Shown here piece after piece: positions 19,321-47,294 of a DNA stretch of 64,000 nt. Source of the stretch: Eudorina sp. 2006-703-Eu-15 (taxonomy: Eukaryota > Chlorophyta > Chlorophyceae > Chlamydomonadales > Volvocaceae). The position numbers and the translations under genes were made by a program. The DNA is taken from positions 496,001-560,000 of the forward strand of contig BDSI01000061.1 of the NCBI GenBank assembly GCA_003117195.1. The letters run 5' to 3'. Below the pieces are notes generated by a model. That model saw nothing but the letters and a program-made list of their open reading frames with translations. It was not told where the DNA came from and did not search any database. Every line of letters begins with the position of its first letter. Within the stretch, counting starts at the first letter, position 1.

Positions 19321-20297
19321 TCGGTGTCTGGCTGGGTGGGGTCATGGCCTAGTGTTTTCTTTGGGTGCCGCGTTGTAGTGTCCTGCCGCCTTGGCGGTGG
19401 GGCCTGCTGGGGCTTGCCCAATCCAAAACTACTTCATTTGAAGCAACTGCTGTGGCTCAGCGTTGACCCCTTTGCCACGGGCTCAAGAGCTCCGGTTCCA
19501 TGGACAGCGAGCACCGACGCCGCAACTGACCGCAAATCCGTGGTAATGGCGCAAGCTCGCCGGACAGAACGCGTTATATATTATTTTATGAATGCTGAAG
19601 CGGTTCGGCTTTGACCTTTCTGCCGCGGGCTCGAGAGCTCAGGTTCCACGGACAGCGAGCATAGCGAGCAGCGCGCCAGTCTTATTTCGACGGTAAGTCC
19701 ATGTGCTTTCACGCCCATTTCATTCTAGCTATTACATATGGAGGACTACAATGACCTGAGTTTTAGCGCGTGGCTGTTTTTACGGTGGGCATGAAGGCCT
19801 CTGCTCGGCAGGCAGTTCTCCAAATCCTTCGGCAAACGAACATGCTCTCCTCATCAAAGAAGATCATTATCAGAGTTATGTCTTTATTACAACCATTTTG
19901 ATGGGAGATTCGCCGCGTAGTGCGGAAGAGGACTTACGTGCTTATGTCTTGGAAGCGTTCGCCTCGGAAAGCAGGGTAACTACCATGCTCGCATCATTCA
20001 GTAATAGGGCGGAATTAATTATATATTTGTAAGCTATTATCATGGCGAATTGCGGTGTGATGCTCGCTGCCGGCTAGTCCGGTAATTAGCGAGCATGCTC
20101 GGAGCACGGTTGTCCGGTCCAGTCGCTGCCTCCCAGTCTCCAGGCGAGGCAGCGACTGGAGGCTCCCAGGAGTGAGGCTGGGCGTGAGGCTCTGCAATAA
20201 TAAGCAAGGGCCGCAAGCTTCAGGGCCCACCAGGTTTTAGGGCCGCAGGCTCGCAGCACCCCTGGCTTGGAGCGTTGGAGGGCCCCACGCACGCCGG

Positions 20298-20820
20298 CTC
20301 CCAGGCAGTGTTGCTATCTTCCAAAACGGGGAAATAGAATTCCGCAGGTTTCCGGCCTGTCGCCAGTAGCCAAAAAACCTTTGGCAGGGCAGATTTTGGG
20401 GGGCTTCCTAGGTGCCAGGAAATAAAAACCTCCGAGGCAGGGTGGAAATATTTCTGCGTGTTTCGACAGCAGGGCCACTGTTACCACAGCTACGACAGGG
20501 ATTCTAAGTCCATGGAGGCCTGAAGCGCGCTTTCCTTGCGTCGCGGATGCATATGGGAGGGTAACCAGGAGTTGGGGACACGGCATTCGGGTGTGTTTTG
20601 GCGGTAGACAGGTGTACGATGCAGGATTTTTCCCTGCGCCTACAGATTTCCAGGCCTTTTTGGTAGTCTGGAAAACAGTTGGCAGGGCAGATTTCCGGCT
20701 CTCCACAGCGTCAAATAAATGAAATCTCGCAGGTTTCTTGGGGGTCCGGGAAATAGAAAATTTCCGGCTTTTTTGCCCGTAAATATTCTTTTTATTTAAG
20801 ATAGCAACACTGCTCCCAGG
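20298..20820. mobile_element. hAT-type MITE (element 20306-20812)
   Basis: A perfect 15-bp terminal inverted repeat CAGTGTTGCTATCTT bounds 507 bp. The 8-bp sequence CTCCCAGG is duplicated exactly on both sides (20298-20305 and 20813-20820). CAGTG-type ends with an 8-bp duplication are typical of the hAT superfamily. The interior has diverged internal repeats (TTGGCAGGGCAGATTT twice) and no transposase, so it is non-autonomous. Confidence 0.85.
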
Positions 20821-21177
20821 GCCCCGGCGTAGATGGTCTTACGTAGGGGCGGCCCAGGCTGCGAGGAATGCCAGCAGGATCTCAGGCCCGACGTGGTGAG
20901 GCTGTGATGAGGGCCCCAGCAGGCAGCGCAGGCTGGGAGGGCTGGGAGGGCCTTGCCCAGCTCAACCCTGCCTGAGCATGAATTTGCCATCCATCCAGCA
21001 GGATGCCCCACATTTTCTACACTGGTCTTCCTCAGCCCGCCCCCCTCTGAGCATGAATGAACGAATCGGTCTTTCCTAGCCCGCCCCACCCTTCCCACAC
21101 ACTGGTCTTCCTCAGCTCGCCCCACCCTTCATTTGCACACATTGGCCGTAACATATACACATGTGCTATTAGTCGAC

Positions 21178-21500
21178 ATCCACATATGGACTATAGTCAG
21201 CTTATAGACAAGCCATCTATAGACGAGGCCATCCAGCACTCATATTTCAAGCAGTTTCCTGTCCCTCAAGGCTTGTTAACACTCCAGGTATGTGGAACGG
21301 CTTCAGGTGGACGCTTTGCTTACCAAAGGTTGCCAGAAACCGTGTGATAACTTTAGTGCCGTCTATATACGACCCGGTAGACGACGTCTATAGACGACGT
21401 CGTCTATAGTCGGTGTCTATATACGGCGCCGTCTATAGTCCATCTACCGGGCCCGATCGTCTATTAGACGATAAATCTCCTATAGACGACTCCAAAAAAA
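21178..21500. repeat. Cluster of GTCTATAGAC-type palindromes
   Basis: TCTATAGACGAC, GTCTATATACG and GTCTATAGTC recur about a dozen times in both orientations, densest at 21360-21495. The spacing is irregular and no protein is apparent. It could be a foldback element or a binding-site cluster. Confidence 0.6.
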
Positions 21501-24500
21501 TACAGACGGTGCATCAAGGAAGATGCGTGAGGCAGCAGCTAGGAGTCAATGGAAAACGAACGAAACGGAATGACAGAGCGGCATCCAGCGAGCAAGCGAG
21601 CGAGCGCATCGATCTATCTGTACGGATCGGATAGAATACTCACATACGTATTGCACATGACATGTAATTCCATAGTTGATTGCCAACAAGGTCGGCGTCA
21701 GCAGCGTGAGCGAGTTCTAAACGTAAATAAACCGGCGGGACGCGCGCTAGCCCGCCATTGAGCGAGGATCCAAGTACTGACTACCGCATTGCTACTTTGC
21801 TTCCGCGATACAAATATTCGTAGGGGCGTCACGAATTGTATCACGTAATATTTCCAGCGTCGCCAGAGGGCGGGGGTGTCACGAAAATTTATAGCTCCGG
21901 AACCATGTCCGCAAAATTCACATTCTGGAGCTTTTTCGCTGTTTAGCCTGTAACGAAATTATGTTACTTACGATTACAATGAAGCAATAAGATGGATCCG
22001 CCGTAAGCGAAACGTCGGCAGTGCAACCTTTTTTTTGCAAACTGCCTCCGGGCTCAATTCTTGAAGAACGAGCTGTTTTTACTGGGAAAGGGGTGGGGAA
22101 AGGGGTAGGGGAAGGGAAAAGGGGGAGGAAAGGGAAAAGGAAGGGGAGAGAGAGAGTTTTGAACATTGTATGTAAATAGATGGGGGGGTTCGGGGGGCGC
22201 AGCCCCCGAAAAATGTTTTTTGAGGGTTTTCATCGTGCATGTCACCGAATGCTGCGGGCCCACCGAAAGGTGCTGAGCGAGGGCGAGTCGGCTCTCTTTC
22301 CGGCTCCAAGTAAGCAGCGCACGGCAGGCGGCCGCAACCGCTGCAGCAGCGCAAGCCGGAATCACCGCAGGCAGCCGGCGCACCTGGTTGACTTCCACCA
22401 CTGAGGGGTTTTGGCTTAGGGGCCCGCGTAGGAGTTCTACCATGAACGAATGAATAGTGCATTCATGGATCCTGGAATCTGTCACTGTGCGCACTCTTTG
22501 GCGGTCTATTAAAGGTTGGCGGGCTACGGAGAGGGTACCCAGTTTGGGGGGGCCCCCGACAGACTTGCCCCTCTGTTTCCAGCAAGGATTTCCCGTTGCC
22601 AAAGCCGCTATTGGTCCTGTCTTATTACGGCCATGGCATTGGCACAGCCAGTCGTGCTATGTCGCGTGCCGTATCTTCGAGTTCGTGGCCTGTCCCGAAT
22701 TAATGTTCAATCTCTGCAAATTATTGCCGAGTCCGTCGCGAATATCTCAAATCACGTAAAAATTTCAAGGCCACTTTTCCTGCCATCACGAACTTTTCAA
22801 TCGCGGAAACAAAGTAGCAATACGGTAACGTTGGTATCTGCTGGCACAGCCCCTCAATCAAACGTGTGATGATTTGAGTAAAACATGCGAATATCTAAGA
22901 AATAATACGCTATTGCTCAATAACTCTACAAAGTTGATACGGTAGTCCGTACTGTGTGACGTGACGCGGATGACGTGGTAATTCATTTTGATTCTACCTG
23001 TAACTTATTCTAATCATCAAGCCCTGTCCAATTATTCACTCAGAAACATGTGTAATAACGTCAATTAACCTACGTTCGCTGTCCAATCCCAATAGAGTAA
23101 GAGAGTTTACTCTGTCACTAATAACCCGCCCAGCCACCCAGCCGTGAAGTTTGGGAAATTATCTTGTAGCTTGTACTTTGAAAAACAAAGTCGAGAGCTT
23201 GCCCACGTGTGCGCCGGCCGACCAGCGGCGGGATACGGCGCGCGCCCACCCTGGCCGTATGCCTGGCAGCAGCCAGGTAGGGGCAGCCGAAAGATGCATG
23301 CGTTAATGAACGATCGATGCAGCAGGCGTGCGGTCATGATCAAGAACAGCGCGGCCTCGCCCTGATACTACTTTTCCGAAGTGGAAAACTTATGGTTGTA
23401 CACAGTTTCAGCGTTACCACAAATCATTTGTTACACATGTAATATACATTATATATACATAGACATAGGCATAGGCATAGTGCGTAGAAGCAGTCCATCC
23501 ACGCATGCATGCAACTGTACGGCACGGTACGAGAACCCATTGGGCTGCTGCTGGCTCCTTGTCGTCGCGCAACAACGCGCCCTGCTGGTTATTTGACTGC
23601 CGATAGTATCATGTTTATTTCGTTGTACTAAGAGGAAGGCTTGCTGACCCCGCTGCTGGGACGATAGTGGCCTCCGATACCCTCCCACCCGCCCGTCAGT
23701 ACCGTCAGCAAGGGCAGCACATCTCAAAGGCAGCATGCATGCCTCGCTCCCAGCCGGGTCGGTGGTTGGTCGGCGCCAAACTGGACAACAGCAGCGGATC
23801 GGACGACACCGATTGACGGCTTCCGTCGTTGCCCGAGCGGTGTGCATAGTCGGCACTGCCGATGTTATTACGTAAGTAAGATGCCCCATGGCTCGGTCAG
23901 CGCCGCATGTAAACCCTAGTTGCCGCCCGGGCAGGACGAACCCTGTCCCGCTCTGCTGCGGCGCGCGGGCGACCAACATGCCACAACTGATGCAACTTAA
24001 CAACTGGGTTGGTGTTGGGAGGAGGTTTCGTTTGCTTGCGGTCTTGTTCTTGGGATATACAAGGAGAGCGCGCGCTCTTTGGATGACCAGCAGAAGTCGA
24101 CTCATTCGTTCCTGATTGCTGTAATAATGCACTACGTACTACGGCAGTATATATGACGGACCAATCAATCAAGAACATACAGACGGCCGGTCCGGGGAGC
24201 GAGGGCCGCTTGCTTTCTTGCTTGCGTGATGACCCCCCGGCGGGCCAGCCACGTACGTCGCCCGATCCTAACGGTTTGCAGTCGCGCGGGGCGGGCGAAC
24301 GAAGACCTCTGCCTCTGTCTATCTGGTGCAGATGGCCCAGCTAGCTAGCGTTTCGGTTGACTATTACCATGTACGTAGCCAAGGGGTCGGCTTACTTCCC
24401 ATACAGACTGGTCGACTGACCACGAAATAAACGCCATTACTACCGTGCGAGAGTGTGCGTGCGTGAGAGATTGAAGCAAGGGTGCTAGTCAGGGTATCGT

Positions 24501-24925
24501 TTTTGGCAAAGGTGGATCGGCGTGTATAGGTTCAGCAATCACGAAATAAAGGCAGCGTGACGAGGTGTATATGTCAAGGTATGCAAGCGACGCGAATGCA
24601 AACGAAACAACGAACGCACGAGTTGCCGCCGAACAGGGGTGGAACGAACACACCCCCAATGAATCACAGGTAGGAACTCAGGGGCCGGGGGACCCGGGTG
24701 GTGAGTCAACGTCCGGAGGCCGTGCGTGAGAGTACGACACGCCCCGACGCCTCGCACAGAAAAGGGCGAACGGACGGCACGGAAGTCCAGAATCGCGGAG
24801 GTAGCTAGTATAGACCGAGCGCCGCAAAAGACGCGAGAAGGGCCCAAACGTCCGCAGAGACCGCCACAGATATCGAAACAAGGCGCGCACGCGAAAGAGC
24901 AGTGAATGTATCCCACATACTATGA
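21500..24925. other. Stretch without a confident gene
   Basis: Open frames here have no recognisable motif and low third-position GC compared with the real exons of this window. Noted: a purine-rich tract (22080-22155), a GC palindrome at 22185-22210, and a weak match at 24410-24535 to the start of the GC-ended repeat (36450-36545). A regulatory or intergenic role cannot be judged from sequence. Confidence 0.4.
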
Positions 24926-24926
24926 T

Positions 24927-25215
24927 GAAGGATGTTACAGCGGACCTCGCACGCACATGGTACATGCGTTGACGGCCCCGCTCAATGGCCGCGAGGGCCG
25001 CCAAATAAAGCCACCACATCCGATCCCAGACAACCTGCCGGATACTCGGCGGGGCGACCACGAGCCACAAGTGGCGGCGGGCAAACACAGCGTCCAGGGC
25101 GCCCACAGCAGCCCCCATCTCTTCTCGCAACAACAAAACAGTCCCAGAACAAGTGGCGTCGAACCAAGCAGGCGCCACGCCCAATGACAGGGGCGCGACA
25201 GGCGGGGGCACTTCG
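24927..25215 (-). pseudogene. LINE ORF2 C-terminal fragment, frameshifted
   Basis: In one minus frame VRRHLFWDC matches the zinc-knuckle region of LINE ORF2 (compare AHHFWACP in the LINE at 33147-35611). In another frame downstream, VVWDRMWWLYLAALAAIERG matches VWDIVALAALTAMERA of the same LINE. A frameshift between them and the lack of any upstream reverse transcriptase show it is a degenerate fragment. It ends next to a GGATGTTACAGCGGAC hairpin-family arm. Confidence 0.6.
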
Positions 25216-25324
25216 TTGCCGCCCACAGGCTAGCACCTTGCTCCCTTGCGGCGTGGTCGGCGACCAGCGGAAAGCCCGCGATGCCATGCAGAGCGAGCCG
25301 CTAGAGTGGTTCCTTGTGGTAGTT

Positions 25325-25440
25325 CTCCCAGCTCCTGCTGTAGCCAACCAGCAGCAGTACGCCTCAGTACGCGCCCCAGGGAACGTTACCCAACCTGCTG
25401 TATCCAACCAGCAGCAGTACGCACCCCAGGGAACGTTCAC
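25325..25440 (+). repeat. Two-copy tandem repeat, about 57 bp
   Basis: CAACCAGCAGCAGTACGC and GCCCCAGGGAACGTT occur twice in direct orientation. Noncoding as far as can be seen. Confidence 0.7.
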
Positions 25441-28128
25441 CGAATCGTTGTTATCACAACGCTTTTGAACGAAAGGCGTTCGGTCCGTCGACAAGCAATA
25501 ATGTGTAATAAGGCAACCCTAATAAGGAACATGCCCGCAGCAGACCTAAACCCCTCAAGTTTGCTATCAACATTTACATAACACACATAAGGCAAAAAAT
25601 GGTGCGGAAACCCACTGTGTGCTGGGTGATTGATTGTTGCAGATAGATCGTTGGTTTCTCGTTGCTCGGCTTCGTCACGTTTCTCGCTTTTGCAATTACA
25701 AACAGACTATTCTGACTAACAGGCCAAATTGTTCGCAAAGACACCGAAATGCCAAACAAATTAGCTAAGGGCGAACGGAAGAGAAGATCCAGTCCAATCA
25801 ACTCATGCTTGCAACCACCGATGGGCCCTATACCAACACTGTGCAACAGTGAGACAGACCCATTGAAATAGCCAGTGTTTGCTGTAGCCAATAATTATAT
25901 TGAGTCCGCATGCGAAAAATTGATTTGGTTTTACAGTGCAGGCCGTGCTTTGTGTTTGATTCATAATAACCTGGAAGCTATAAATTGGTTGTTTTGCGGT
26001 AATGAATTTCATGTCCTGGTGGAAACCAACTCCGGATCAGCCCACGGGCGTCCAGCAAATACTCCGGCGCGCTCATTGGATTTTGATGGCTATTATCCTT
26101 GCGCGTCTTCTCTGGATTACTTATGAGGGCGTGCAGACCCCGTTGGACAAACCACCGGCATGAAGATGACGCTCGCGAAGCGAATCTCCAACAGCCACCT
26201 GTTCAGGAAGCTTTTCGACAACTGAACTCTAGGATACGCTTCATACTTGAAAGCCATTGCAACGACGGAATGAGTACCCGGATGCAGTCCGCCTCTGAGC
26301 GTCTGCATATCAGATCGACCCGGCGGGAAGCCCTGCGCACTTTCTCGTCGCGATAAGGTATGAGGATGTCAAGGGGAGGATCCAAGCTTCATCCATGGGC
26401 CCGGGCCTTTATGGCCTTTGGTAGCCCTGTAACCGTCGCCCTACCCGCCAACCGTCGCCGACTCGCACGTTCTGTGGGATGACCCGATCCCCTCTCCACC
26501 GCTTGTCGTTGCCTTGTGCGCTGATGGCACGATCCACTCGGCGGAGACGCATTCGACGTGCTCAGCGTATAAATGCTCTCCTTCGCCCTCCTCCTCGCCA
26601 CAGAGCTCTGGCTCCCAGTGCCGGAGCTGACAACTAAGACGATGCGCGGGGCCGTGGGGACCAAAGCTGCCATTGGTGTTTGCGATCCACGCATGCGGCG
26701 AGCGCCTTCCTCCTCATTGAATAGATTGGATCATGATACAATGGACACGGTGGACTGCACAGGTCACCGTTCCGGTCGCTGGCACAGGGCCGCTCCGTTG
26801 CTGTCAAGCTGGCATTCATAGTTCCGCGCGACAGCACGCTTGATTTCCATTGCTGTCGGAGGAGGACCGGCCGGTTCGATACGGCGGCGTCGGATTGGGG
26901 CAAGGGATGCGCACCTTTGCATGCATGATATGCCTTCTCGCGTGCTGGGTAATGGACCAACTGTCATGTGGCGGTGGACCCACAGCCTACTCAGCCCCGA
27001 AACCCTTCAGAGCCCGCACGGAGTCGTACTTTTGGCCGTGCAGCAACATCGGGACGAGTGCAGGTTTTCGACAAGACCATCATGACAGGCGCGATGCCAG
27101 TAACAAACTGTTAGTGGCATGCTCCGAGCTCCGTACAAGTGCGTGCTGGGTGTTGGGGGCAACATTTGCCGCCTCCCTCGCCACAGTTGCCCTGACCTGC
27201 GGGGCGCGACTGCAGGAGGACAATTATGGATGACTCGGTTGGGATTCGGTTGGGACTCGTTTGCAGCGCGTTATGGAGCTTGGTACGGCGGTTATAGGAC
27301 GCGCCTGCCTTGGGCTTATCAGTACTCTCAGTGGTTGTGCCAGGGCTACTGCTTGGTGATGTGGCGTAATTCACGGCTTGCTGGGGGAGGTGTCCCACCC
27401 AAGGTGTCAATGTAGTGCTTTGCGAATCCCCACATAATGCATGGATGTAGAAGCAAAGTTGTCAGGGAACTCGTAGTCTAAATGTTTGGGTGGTCAAGGA
27501 TGCGTCCTCTTATGGGGGGACGAAATACGTGAATGGCCAGCAGGGCGAGCAGGGTGTAAGTAAGGTGCCGCATCCCTTTACGTGGACTCCAGGACTTTCG
27601 ACGGCCCCAATCCATTTTTTGGGCAAAAGGCGAGTGTGTCGCTGGAGTATTCCTTTGTATCGGTCCCGCTACGCGGCATCGTGCCGATCGTGCTGACCAG
27701 AGCGACGATGGGGCTTGGGCAATATGATACATTAATTTGTCTACATTTAAATTCTTTGTATGCTTATATACACTACTCTTTCTATGTAGCGCGTTGTTTG
27801 CGTTGATACGACATTATAGCCCACGAAACTTAATCCGACACGCCTCGCAACAAAGGGCGAAATCTGCGCTGGACGCCAGAACTAAGCCGCGTACATGTCG
27901 TAAAGATCACAGCTATAGTTAAGCTGTCGTTTACTTCAGCTTCGATTCACAGTCAGAGGTTCCGACATACCGTCCAAGTGCATGCATTCGCGTAATGAAG
28001 TTAGTACAGTATTCGCGTGGTGACCTTAAGTCACATCAATGTCAAGGGCAAATCCATACTTGAGCGGCTTCTTACGACACTGGTCGGTAATGGGTTATCA
28101 CTTGGACGCCCGCACTCCCTGGTAAAAC
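25441..28128. other. Stretch without a confident gene
   Basis: No conserved domain is recognised on either strand. A plus frame at about 26040-26130 (ILMAIILARLLWITYEG) faintly resembles the C-terminal end of a plant-type LINE. A plus frame at 27119-27415 is unusually rich in Trp and Tyr (RLGFGWDSFAARYGAWYGGY) but has no visible family. The region just before 28129 should contain the RadA promoter; no TATA-like element was convincing. Confidence 0.35.
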
Positions 28129-44106
<15,978 letters not shown>

Positions 44107-45991
44107 AGTTGTCGCCGCTGCCGTCATCGTGCCCGTCTGCTGCTGCTGCGGGCGCTGCTGCTGCTTCCGCAGGTTCCCCCGAAAGGGCTTGTGATAAGAG
44201 CTAACTGAGCCGCGCGAAGCGAAGTCCAGCGTAAAGGGCTTGTGATGTGCGGGTAGCTGGCGGTGCAGTGAATGGCCGCGGTGTGAATAGCCGGCGTGGC
44301 TCAAGGGGATCCTGTCAGGTGCTTGTGCGGCGGACATGGGATGGGTCGGGAACGCGACTTCACGGTCGTCCAGGTGGTTGTGGTGGTTGTGATGGCTGTG
44401 TTTCTAGGGGAGCCTGCACAAACCCCAGATCAACCAGCCCGACTGCGGTGCTGACTAAGGCACCCCTGCAGAGATACCCCCTGCAGCGATACGCCGTAGG
44501 TCCTGCCCATCAGCGCTCGCATACCGTACCCTTCCGGCGACCTCCACGGCCTCTCCCTTCCGGCGACCTCCATCCACGGCCTCTCCCTTCCGGCTGTCCG
44601 TCGGTCAGATCGTCAGTTGGTTATCACAGCGCGTCACATCCCCTTGCAGTGCCAGCCCGCATCAGGAGTCAGGATCACTGTCCGTTGTCGTTCCACCTAC
44701 GTGGACTGACAACCCGAAAAGCAAAGCAAGCCCAGGTGTTCCCCGGGCGCGGCCTGGAGCGCCCCTCGCAGCCACGCACGCTGCCTACCCTCCGAAGGGC
44801 GACACACACACATACACACACATCGCGCGGCGCAGTCCTCTTATTTCACACTTCTGGGTGGGTTCCTCATTAACCACACACACACACACACTCGCTTGCA
44901 CCCCCCAAAATGGACTTTTGCCCAAACCCCAGCCCAAACCCCAAAAATGACTTCAGCTCCCAACGATCCACCAATCGACACAGGCAAGGCGATGGGCCGA
45001 CGGCTGACCAACCCGGCGGCAGCCTGAGCAATACCGGGGCTGCCCTTACCGGGGTTGGGAATGCATGGCGCAGCCACGGCGCTCAATCCGCGGGCGACCA
45101 TGCCCCCCGTGCATGTCACGCTCTGCCTCCCCTCGCTTGTAAACTCTGGCTCCGAAACCGTGATGCCTCCGTTGCGGAGACCGGCCACCCCGCACTAACG
45201 CATCGCAGCGCTCGCGCACGCACTGAGCATGAGCCCCCCCGCGGTCGCCCCACATCCGGGGGCCGATCACCCCAGCGGCGGCCAGCGCCCGGGATATCGG
45301 GGTCCTGAAGAACCTCTCGCGCTCTCCGAACGCAAGCTCCTGGAATCGTGATGCCTCCTGCGCTGCTCCCGAACCTCTCCGCTCTCCTTCGCCACGCTTG
45401 CCCCTCTCGCGCTCTTGCCACCCGCGCCTCTCCATGCCCACCCCGCCGCCGCTCTCGCGCTTGGCCCCCCTCTCTCTCCCCGACGTAACGCTCGGTCACA
45501 CGGGCGCGGTGTGTCGTACACCAGGCAACGTCCACGGCTGGGGCGGTCAGGATGTGCAGGCGGCGCCCGGTGTGGTCAATCCACGTCCTGCGACCTGAAC
45601 ACTATTGGAAGTCCGCAAGGCAGCGCGCGCCCACAGCCCCCCGAGGTCAAGCTCAAGCTGAGCCGAGGAGGGTACCCAGCAGAACCGGACAGCATCGCCA
45701 GCGTCCTCAGCCGTCTCACCGCGCCCGACTCTCCGCACACGCTCCACCGGTCCGACGGAAGCCGAATTACAAATGAGCAATGCTTCTGTCACGCTGAGTC
45801 ATATGAAATGTGACGAGCCGCAAATCGTCTCCACACTAAAGGAAAAGTCACGAAGGATCACGAAGGGGGATGTGCTGGATGCCCTCGGTCGCGTCGTGGA
45901 GCACACGCCAGCTGCGGCTGCTTCCGTACAGAGCAGCTGTACGACACCCGTACAGCCGGCTACAGGTGTGCAATTCCGAAAAGCCCTGCTT
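44107..45991. other. Intergenic stretch between RadA and the membrane-protein exon
   Basis: It holds the RadA 3' region, a two-copy CTCTCCCTTCCGG repeat near 44545-44595, a CACACA tract (44800-44890) and GC-rich sequence with no convincing gene. A plus frame at 45773-46120 starts well (MSNASVTLSHMKCDEP) but runs antisense through the membrane-protein exon. Confidence 0.4.
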
Positions 45992-46177
45992 CTACTGCTT
46001 GGGCGCCTGGATGATCAGGTTGAATCCCATGATCAAGACGGCGAAGTAGAAAAAAATGTTGAGCCCCCATCGATCCGTCCCGAAAATCGCAAACGGCGCA
46101 ATGGCTGCACCCCAAGCTGATCCCGCAAGGGACAGCGCGTACTGCGTGTACGACACCAGCTCCGATAGCGTTGGGCC
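45992..46177 (-). CDS. Terminal exon of a two-TM-segment membrane protein (partial gene)
   Basis: A TTCCGCAG acceptor at 46178 opens 61 codons ending in TAG at 45992-45994. The product has two hydrophobic segments, YALSLAGSAWGAAIAPFAIF and NIFFYFAVLIMGFNLII, separated by a short GTDRWGL loop and ending QAPKQ. The length and pattern suggest the C terminus of an integral membrane protein. I do not recognise the family. Upstream exons must lie at higher coordinates (46.2-47.2 kb), but none could be fixed. Confidence 0.6.
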   Translation of the reverse strand, partial: GPTLSELVSYTQYALSLAGSAWGAAIAPFAIFGTDRWGLNIFFYFAVLIMGFNLIIQAPKQ

Positions 46178-47294
46178 CTGCGGAAGCAGTGAACGGGCGG
46201 GTAGAGACCGGGATCAGCGGGGGGGATGCGGATAGGTGGAGGCGTTGGCGAGCTGGGGTTGTAGGGGCGATAGACAAGCGTTAGAGAGGAGCAGAGTCGT
46301 TGGGGGTGATGCCAAGCGGCCAACAATGAGGGACGAACGCAGTGCGGTACATGTGCCGACTAGGTGCCAGATGCGGGGCGAAGGGCACCCGGGGATGAGC
46401 TCATTACGGGCCGCAGCTGAGGTAGCTTGCAGCGGAGAGTGGTGCTGTGCTAGGTGGGTGCGAGAGGGAAAGAACAGGGCATCTGATCGTACACATTTGG
46501 AGACACTCCACTCGAGACATCGCAGCGCTGTCACCTTCAGTGCAGAGACCACTGTCGCGGTATCCACGTCCAAGGCAGGAAGCGCGTTCCTAACCACAAT
46601 GAGGCGCAGAGGAGAATTCGCGTCGCGATGTTGCGACAAGCTCCGGTAGACGCATTTGAGAGGTTTTTGTCTTAGACAGACACTTCTGTGGTCAAGTGCT
46701 GTCCGTGGACTATTACGGCAGCTGCAGCACCGTTCTGTGGCCTTTGTTAAAGCATACATGTTTAACGTATGCCAAATAATTGAAAATGTGCGCTTCTTTC
46801 TTCTCCTTGTCTGCCGGGCCAACGCAAGTTCAAAAAAATGTCAAGTTTACACCGTGACGCCCACACACAGTTGTAAGTGCAAGGTCATCAAACCTGCTGA
46901 AAGCAGTGAACAAACCGTCTGGAAGCCCTGCTCTTGCTGTTCGACTCGTCGTACGTTGTACTCCGACAACGCAGCACAGATGCAGGACAGCTCTGCACAG
47001 TTATCGAGGAACTCGGATAGTTCATGACCAGGGCAAACTTACAAACAGTGGCTAGAGCGTGTGCGAGACACAAGTTGTCCCCCTTTTGAAACACTGTGAT
47101 AATTTGTTCGGTTGTTTTCCGCATTTGCAACCAATGAAAAGGACTCGTAATCTTTAGCCCTGAAATGTTGATATACGTGCGTGGGGTTCCCCCTACCAGG
47201 CTGTTTCCAACTATTACCATAGTGTGAGGCGTAATCATAACGAGCAGGCTTTCAATACAGCGATCTTAGTCTTCAGGGAGCCTGTCTATGATCG
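46178..47294. other. Region between membrane-protein exon and kinase start
   Basis: It should contain the missing upstream exons of the minus-strand membrane protein and the promoter of the plus-strand kinase. Open frames on the minus strand (46214-46822) have ordinary codon use unlike the real exons here. No TATA box or other motif could be supported. Confidence 0.35.

Larger units (their letters stand above)
16230..20137. mobile_element. 3.9-kb inverted-repeat DNA element (possibly hAT-like), non-autonomous
   Basis: Terminal inverted repeats of about 60 bp: the left contains GACCGGACAACCGTGCTCCG and GAGCATGCTCGCTAATTACC, and the right (20058-20120) is their reverse complement. Subterminal tandem repeats of about 150 bp lie inside the left end and two inverted, diverged copies inside the right end. 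The octamer CTCCCAGT occurs at 16230-16237 and 20130-20137 next to the ends and could be an 8-bp target duplication, but CTCCCAG also recurs nearby. No transposase was recognised; the interior has an open frame at 17531-18343 of unknown meaning. Confidence 0.6.

Noticed and set aside
22054..22602. 182-codon minus-strand frame with Phe-Pro repeats
   Set aside because: Its C-terminal part is a purine-rich simple tract read in antisense; no motif, no splice support.
23449..24132. 227-codon minus-strand frame
   Set aside because: Cys/Arg/Ser-rich composition without motif and codon use unlike the real exons of the window.
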